Shown: positions 45,431 to 50,070 of the stretch, piece after piece
How the letters are laid out: each line of letters starts with the position of its first letter
How positions within the stretch are numbered: position 1 is the stretch's first letter
Source: Chitinispirillales bacterium ANBcel5
GTDB lineage: Bacteria; Fibrobacterota; Chitinivibrionia; Chitinivibrionales; Chitinispirillaceae
DNA length: 50,070 nt
NCBI GenBank assembly: GCA_029688955.1
Contig: JARUKZ010000032.1
Location: forward strand, 1-50,070
Direction: 5' to 3'
The notes under the pieces: generated by a model
Seen by the model: the letters and a program-made list of their open reading frames with translations, nothing else
What the model was told of the DNA's origin: nothing
The model's database searches: none
Made by a program: the position numbers and the translations under genes

Positions 45431-46945
45431 ATGTCCGGATCAGCACTTAGTTCCTACATTTCAAACACCAGTCCCGAAAAAATTAACACAAGTATGGTTG
45501 CCTACCTGGCAAACCTCTCTGAGGTCGGGAAAATTGCTCCACAGATCGCCAAATCTATAGTTCAGGAGCTGGCCGATCAGCGCTCAAATCTAAAACTTAT
45601 AGCAAGTGAAAACTACTGCTCAACAGCTACCCAGCTGGCCATGGGCAACCTTTTGACCGATAAGTACGCCGAAGGGTACCCTTTTCACCGGTTTTATGCC
45701 GGCTGTGACAATGTAGATACCATCGAATCCAATGCTGCAGAATTGGCCTGTAAACTGTTTGGATGCGAGCATGCATACGTGCAGCCTCATAGTGGTGCAG
45801 ACGCAAACCTCATAGCCTACTGGGCCATACTCAATCAAAGAGTTGAAATCCCCGCACTTGAACAGTTGGGCCAAACCAATCCATCGAAACTCTCCCAAAA
45901 CGACTGGAACCAACTAAGGGACAAACTTGGAAACCAACGTTTGCTTGGAATGGACTACTACTCAGGGGGACATCTGACCCACGGGTATCGCCACAATGTC
46001 TCGGCACAGATGTTTGATGCCTACACCTATGGTGTCGATAAAGCAACCGGCCTTCTTGATTACGATCAAATAGAACAATTGGCTTTGGAAATTAAACCTT
46101 TAATCTTGCTGGCCGGATACAGCGCTTATCCCCGCAAAATCGATTTCGCCCGAATGAGAGCGATCGCTGATAAGGTTAATGCCGTTTTCATGGTTGATAT
46201 GGCTCATTTCAGTGGTTTGGTTGCCGGTAAGGTTTTCAAAGATGAATTTGACCCTGTTAAACATGCCCATGTAGTAACAACTACTACCCACAAAACACTT
46301 AGAGGCCCCAGGGGTGGGATGGTGCTTTGTACAAAAGAGTTTGCCGAAAGTGTCGATAAAGGATGTCCGCTTGTTATCGGTGGACCACTTGCCCACGTTA
46401 TGGCCGCCAAAGCCGTGGCTTTCACTGAAGCCAACGACACTGAATTCCAGACCTATGCACAATCTATAGTTAAAAATTCTGCTTCACTCTCCAAATTCCT
46501 TATCGATGAAGGATTGAGTGTAGCAACCGGAGGAACTGATAACCATCTGATGCTCATCGATGTAACTCCATTTGGTATCACCGGACGACAGGCAGAAAGC
46601 GCTCTGAGAGAGTGCGGGATTACTCTTAATCGTAACTCCTTACCTTATGACCCTAACGGCCCCTGGTACACAAGTGGACTAAGAATCGGAACACCGGCCG
46701 TGACAACTCTTGGTATGGGTGAAGAAGAGATGAAAGAGATTGCGGGTATTGTAAAACTCGTACTTTCAAACTGCACACCTAACACAATTGCCTCCGGTCC
46801 CAATGCAGGGAAACCGAGCAAAGCTAAATATTCCATTGAGCCCGGGGCTGCAGGTGAAGCTAAAGACAGAGTCAACAGCCTGCTTTCACGTTTTCCTGTA
46901 TATCCTGAACTTGATCTTGAACTTTTGCAAAAACATTTCTCTTAA
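45431..46945 (+). CDS. glyA: Serine hydroxymethyltransferase, long form
   Basis: The 504-residue protein carries all SHMT signatures: KLIASENYCS, EGYPFHRFYAGCDNVDTIE, QPHSGADANLIAYWAIL, the PLP-Lys motif TTTTHKTLRGPRGGMVLC and the closing TSGLRIGTPAVTTLGM. It converts serine and tetrahydrofolate to glycine and CH2-THF in the cytoplasm. Between residues about 135 and 180 it has a roughly 45-residue insertion (centre EIPALEQLGQTNPSKLSQND) absent from the Escherichia coli type and resembling the longer chlamydial form. AAAGGAG lies 7 nt before ATG 45431. It is under the ZTP riboswitch and ends in a terminator. Confidence 0.97.
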   Translation: MSGSALSSYISNTSPEKINTSMVAYLANLSEVGKIAPQIAKSIVQELADQRSNLKLIASENYCSTATQLAMGNLLTDKYAEGYPFHRFYAGCDNVDTIESNAAELACKLFGCEHAYVQPHSGADANLIAYWAILNQRVEIPALEQLGQTNPSKLSQNDWNQLRDKLGNQRLLGMDYYSGGHLTHGYRHNVSAQMFDAYTYGVDKATGLLDYDQIEQLALEIKPLILLAGYSAYPRKIDFARMRAIADKVNAVFMVDMAHFSGLVAGKVFKDEFDPVKHAHVVTTTTHKTLRGPRGGMVLCTKEFAESVDKGCPLVIGGPLAHVMAAKAVAFTEANDTEFQTYAQSIVKNSASLSKFLIDEGLSVATGGTDNHLMLIDVTPFGITGRQAESALRECGITLNRNSLPYDPNGPWYTSGLRIGTPAVTTLGMGEEEMKEIAGIVKLVLSNCTPNTIASGPNAGKPSKAKYSIEPGAAGEAKDRVNSLLSRFPVYPELDLELLQKHFS

Positions 46946-46958
46946 AGTCTCCTTCCTT

Positions 46959-46995
46959 CCGGGTCCGGAATTTTTTCCGGGCCTGGTTTTTATTT
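46959..46995 (+). terminator. Intrinsic terminator after glyA
   Basis: CCGGGTCCGGAA pairs with TTCCGGGCCTGG (12 pairs, two of them G-U) around a TTTT loop, and a T-rich tail follows. Confidence 0.82.
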
Positions 46996-47170
46996 ATACC
47001 ACTGCCTTCACCGCAGCCTCTTTTGAATTTTAAAACAATTATAAGAGTTAAATCGTTGGGTCCTTTTTTCTGTTCCTGTTTAACAGTGTGTATTTTTTAG
47101 TTTTATTTATTATTTCAGGTTTATATACTTGAGAATAAGTATACCTAATATTTTTTTTAGCAATTCCTAC

Positions 47171-47175
47171 GGAGG
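47171..47175 (+). promoter_or_regulatory. Ribosome-binding site deciding the second GH9 start
   Basis: GGAGG lies 5 nt before GTG 47181, which makes GTG the start; the first ATG in frame is far inside the signal sequence. Confidence 0.75.
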
Positions 47176-47180
47176 TATTT

Positions 47181-49544
47181 GTGAGAATATGGAAAACTCC
47201 CCTAAAACTCTTTCTTATTTCGATGACCATGCCTGCTATTGCGCTATCTTCAGCAGATAATTTCAGACTTAACCAATTGGGGTATCACTCTCTTGATCGC
47301 AAGGTCGCCATTGTGATCGATACAGAAGCTTCAAATTTTGAAATAATCAGAAAAGCCGATGAAGAAGTAGTGTTTGAAGGAAAGCTTTCTGAAACCAGAG
47401 ACTGGGCACAGTCTGGTGAAAGCGGCCGTCAGGCTGATTTCTCTGAATTGAGAGAAGAAGGAGTATTCCAGGTTAAAGTAGAAAACAGAGGTCTCTCACA
47501 TCCCTTTTCAATTACCGACAACGTTCTTGAAGAGGTGGCCAATGCATCAATGAGATCCTACTACTTTCAGCGCTGTTCCTATGAGCTAACCGAAGAATTC
47601 GCAGGAAAGTGGGCCAGACCTGCCGGCCACCCCGATACAGCAGTTTCTTTTCACCCATCCAGTGGCAGAGAAGAGGGGACGTTGTACTCTCCGGGAGGCT
47701 GGTATGATGCCGGTGATTTCGGCAAATACATAGTAAACTCGGGCATCTCGACCGGTACTCTTCTGGCGTTTTACGAGAACTTTCCTGACTACTTTCCCGA
47801 CGGAAGCCTCAACATTCCTGAATCAGGCAACGGACGCCCTGATATCCTCGATGAAATTCAGTTTAATGTAGACTGGATGAAAACCATGCAGGATGAGGAC
47901 GGTGGTGTATTTTTCAAATTAACCACCCTCAATTTTCCCGGCTATATAATGCCTCACGAGGACAATAATGAACGATTCGCCATTGGAAAAAGTACCACTT
48001 CTGCCCTTAATTTTGCAGCCGTTATGGCCATGGCAGGCAGAGTTTATGAACCGTTTGATGAAGAGTATGCCAAAGACTGTATCGAGCGGGCCAAAAGGGC
48101 ATGGGCATGGGCACAGGAAAACCCTTCCATACCATTTAACAACCCTCCCGATGTGCGTACAGGTGAATACAGAGACCAAAATTTTTCAGATGAATTTATC
48201 TGGGCTGCATCAGAACTCTTTATCACCACAGGAGAAGATGAATTTAAGGAATTCCTTCTAACTCAGGATCTATCCTACTCTTCTGCACCATCATGGCAAA
48301 ATGTACACTCTCTTGCAGCCCTTTCTCTGTCCACGATAGAAAATGATCTGCCAGAGGAGCTGCAGGAAAGGATTAAAGCATCAGTGGTTAGTGCTGCGGA
48401 TAACTGGATTGGTGATATTAGCAGGTCATTGTACCGCATCCCCAATGCTAACTTCATCTGGGGCTCAAATTCTATATTCGCAAATATGGGTATTGCAATG
48501 ATCTATGCTTATAAAATTACCGGTGAGAGCCACTATATCCTCTCGGCTTCAGAAGTAGCCGACTATCTGCTTGGGAAAAACGCTACCACCTTCTCTTTTA
48601 TGACTGGCTTTGGATCGAAAGCGACTGCTAACCCCCACCACAGACACTCTGTTGCTGCAGAGGTTGGTTCTGTACCCGGATTTCTGGCTGGTGGTCCTAA
48701 TGCCGGCAGACAGGACAGCTCATATTCTCCCTACACTTATAGAGTCCCTGCAAAAAGCTATGAAGATGCCTATAAAAGCTACGCATCCAATGAAGTGGCC
48801 ATAAACTGGAATGCTCCTTCAACTTTCCTTTTTGGAGCTATTGATGCAATTATGAACAGTGATGATTTTAAAAGTGATGGTCCATTCGGGCTTTCGGTTG
48901 AGGTAGAAGGGGATGGATCGGTTTCTGTCTCGCCTCAGGAAGACTCTTTTGAAGCATCTCAGACAATAACCCTGAAGGCAAAACCCTCTGATGGCGCAGT
49001 ATTCAGCCACTGGACCGGAGTAGCGGCTTCAAATCAAAACCCTGTTGAGATCAACCTTATCTCAGACTCAAGAGTGGTAGCTGTGTTCATTAACCCCGCT
49101 GAAATGGTGGTGAATGGTGATTTCTCGGGCGGTATACCTCCATGGGATTTCGGTGTACACAGAACAGCATCTGCTACGGGTAACGTAGTAGGAGGGGAGT
49201 TTAAAATCAGCCCCAAAGAAGCTGGTGATGATGTGTGGAATATACAAATCACCCAAAGCGGGCTGGAGCTTAGACAGGGCAGGACTTACCGGGTAAGTTT
49301 CGATGCACATGCGCCGGAAGCCAGAAAAGTTTTCCCCAACATTGGAATGAGCCAGGATCCATGGGATTCATACATTGCGGGTGGTCAGCGGGAGTTTGAA
49401 GTGGGCCCCGAAAAAGACACTTACAGCTTCACCTTTACAATGGAAGCAAAAGATGATTTGAATGGAAGAATTGAGATCAACTGCGGTACTTCCGACGTCG
49501 ATGTATATCTGAGCAATATCAGTGTACAGGAAGTGATTGAATAA
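47181..49544 (+). CDS. GH9 endoglucanase with CBM tail
   Basis: The 787-residue secreted enzyme has a signal peptide (MRIWKTPLKLFLISMTMPAI), an N-terminal Ig-like domain (FRLNQLGYHSLDRKVAIV), and a GH9 module with GGWYDAGDFGKYI (Asp 176 and 179), HHRHSVAAEVG (His 486 and 487) and the catalytic Glu 538 in SNEVAINWN. A bacterial-repeat domain follows (VEVEGDGSVSVSPQED; SHWTGVAASNQNPV), and the last 150 residues form a CBM4/9-like module (MVVNGDFSGGIPPWDF onward). It cleaves beta-1,4-glucan outside the cell. It has no FlgD-like tail, unlike the 1882-residue GH9 at 33189-38837. It is monocistronic, with a terminator after it. Confidence 0.95.
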   Translation: MRIWKTPLKLFLISMTMPAIALSSADNFRLNQLGYHSLDRKVAIVIDTEASNFEIIRKADEEVVFEGKLSETRDWAQSGESGRQADFSELREEGVFQVKVENRGLSHPFSITDNVLEEVANASMRSYYFQRCSYELTEEFAGKWARPAGHPDTAVSFHPSSGREEGTLYSPGGWYDAGDFGKYIVNSGISTGTLLAFYENFPDYFPDGSLNIPESGNGRPDILDEIQFNVDWMKTMQDEDGGVFFKLTTLNFPGYIMPHEDNNERFAIGKSTTSALNFAAVMAMAGRVYEPFDEEYAKDCIERAKRAWAWAQENPSIPFNNPPDVRTGEYRDQNFSDEFIWAASELFITTGEDEFKEFLLTQDLSYSSAPSWQNVHSLAALSLSTIENDLPEELQERIKASVVSAADNWIGDISRSLYRIPNANFIWGSNSIFANMGIAMIYAYKITGESHYILSASEVADYLLGKNATTFSFMTGFGSKATANPHHRHSVAAEVGSVPGFLAGGPNAGRQDSSYSPYTYRVPAKSYEDAYKSYASNEVAINWNAPSTFLFGAIDAIMNSDDFKSDGPFGLSVEVEGDGSVSVSPQEDSFEASQTITLKAKPSDGAVFSHWTGVAASNQNPVEINLISDSRVVAVFINPAEMVVNGDFSGGIPPWDFGVHRTASATGNVVGGEFKISPKEAGDDVWNIQITQSGLELRQGRTYRVSFDAHAPEARKVFPNIGMSQDPWDSYIAGGQREFEVGPEKDTYSFTFTMEAKDDLNGRIEINCGTSDVDVYLSNISVQEVIE

Positions 49545-49574
49545 AGGTCGCACCATTCTTTTTGATCTTTTTTT

Positions 49575-49604
49575 AAGGGAGCTTTTAAGAAGCTCCCTTT
49601 TTTT
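49575..49604 (+). terminator. Intrinsic terminator after the second GH9 gene
   Basis: AAGGGAGCTT and AAGCTCCCTT form a 10-bp stem with a 5-nt loop, followed by T's. Confidence 0.88.
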
Positions 49605-49901
49605 ATCCTTCACAATTCTTGTTTTGTCGTCCCTTACTGCGATGCTGAGGCCATCTTTGTCCACCACACCGGTTTCCTTGCCCCGGAAAAAAGGGTGTAG
49701 TGTTGGCCCCCTTACTACACCAACAATTATGGGTAATTTTAATTGTAGTCGATGGGAAGTTATAATTGTCGTTGGCCACTTTTTTTTCATAAACCTGTTA
49801 CACCTACTGCATAGAAGCCCCTTTAGGGCACGACCTCTTGCCTCTTGAATGATAGGAAGCACGTAAAAAGACGTTTTCCCCCGTTAACAGAGCAATTGAA
49901 T
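49605..49901. other. Gene-free stretch with a hairpin
   Basis: No convincing gene is seen. GGTGTAGT and ACTACACC form a perfect 8-bp stem around a C-rich loop at about 49691-49721. Open frames exist on both strands here but lack starts with ribosome-binding sites and share no known family. Like the GC-rich block at 5.4-6.0 kb, it may be a copy of a dispersed genomic repeat. Confidence 0.4.
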
Positions 49902-50070
49902 GCGATTTTGGGTACTGGAAGTGCGATTTTGGGTACTGGAAGTGCGATTTTGAGTACTAGAAGTGTGATTTTGAGTACTAGAAGTGTGATTTTGAGTACT
50001 AGAAGTGTGATTTTGAGTACTAGAAGTGCGATTTTGAGTACTAGAAGTGCGATTTTGAGTACTAGAAGTG
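49902..50070. repeat. 21-bp tandem repeat array at the window edge
   Basis: Eight complete 21-bp units of the type GCGATTTTGAGTACTAGAAGT run from 49902 to 50069 and continue beyond the window. Units differ at a few positions: the first two have GGGTACTGG instead of GAGTACTAG, and three in the middle start GTG instead of GCG. Each contains the palindrome GTAC. Because 21 is a multiple of three, two frames (one per strand) stay open, reading SAILSTR or TSSTQNR repeats, so a repeat-rich protein cannot be excluded. Confidence 0.9.

Noticed and set aside
45300..45560. 86-codon ORF overlapping the glyA leader
   Set aside because: It is a translation of the ZTP riboswitch and the start of glyA in another frame.
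49368..49862. 164-codon minus-strand ORF after the second GH9 gene
   Set aside because: It runs through the terminator and into the GH9 coding region on the opposite strand, and shows no recognisable domain.
49902..50070. CRISPR array
   Set aside because: The 21-bp units follow each other directly without spacers, and no cas genes are near.

Overview
The window looks like chromosome from a free-living, probably anaerobic, polysaccharide-degrading bacterium. Two very different family 9 glycoside hydrolases, a cellobiose phosphorylase, a CBM-like lipoprotein, an Nfn-type electron-bifurcating transhydrogenase pair, a PaaK/ACT pair and a surface protein with a C-terminal YPNPF element together suggest the Fibrobacterota, perhaps a Chitinivibrionia-like lineage. 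That placement is inference from gene content only; no rRNA or tRNA gene was recognised. Coding sequence is A+T-leaning, coding density is moderate, and several intergenic stretches are long.

Layout. 1-1.4 kb: a gene tail, a cytidine-deaminase-like gene, a doubtful small Cys-rich ORF and debris-like sequence. 1.4-5.4 kb: a membrane hybrid histidine kinase, then a tightly packed trio of membrane proteins, two of which are split lycopene-cyclase-like subunits. 5.4-6.0 kb: a GC-rich, gene-poor block full of inverted repeats. 6.0-9.7 kb: a beta-hydroxyacid dehydrogenase, a small-subunit rRNA pseudouridine synthase and, convergent, a membrane Ser/Thr kinase with TPR-like repeats whose 5' end may be frameshifted. 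10.2-13.9 kb: metK and nfnAB, each with an intrinsic terminator. 13.9-18.1 kb (minus strand): a GSCFA-domain protein, a 678-residue unknown protein with a 76-residue partner, and an HTH-STAS fusion. 18.4-22.9 kb: a propeller surface protein, a GT-B glycosyltransferase and a FemAB/GNAT-like acyltransferase. 22.9-26.3 kb: ACT protein, phenylacetate-CoA ligase, and a divergent pair of DUF218 membrane proteins.

26.5-38.8 kb is a cellulose/glucan block: a membrane-anchored AraC-type regulator with an extracytoplasmic jelly-roll-like sensor, a CBM11/CIA30-like lipoprotein, GH94 cellobiose phosphorylase, glgC, and a giant 1882-residue GH9 protein on the other strand. A second GH9 gene lies at 47.2-49.5 kb. 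A coherent reading is that extracellular GH9 enzymes release cello-oligosaccharides, GH94 splits cellobiose phosphorolytically to glucose-1-phosphate, and GlgC channels that to ADP-glucose for glycogen, with the AraC protein as a plausible local sensor.

39.1-46.9 kb holds a sugar-nucleotide reductase and a one-carbon/methyl-cycle group: sahH, a tandem ThyX-like protein, an aminotransferase, a HAD phosphatase and glyA, the last preceded by a ZTP (pfl) riboswitch. With metK at 10.2 kb this covers SAM synthesis, SAH hydrolysis and folate one-carbon charging. The window ends inside a 21-bp tandem repeat array (from 49,902). No IS element, prophage or CRISPR array was recognised.
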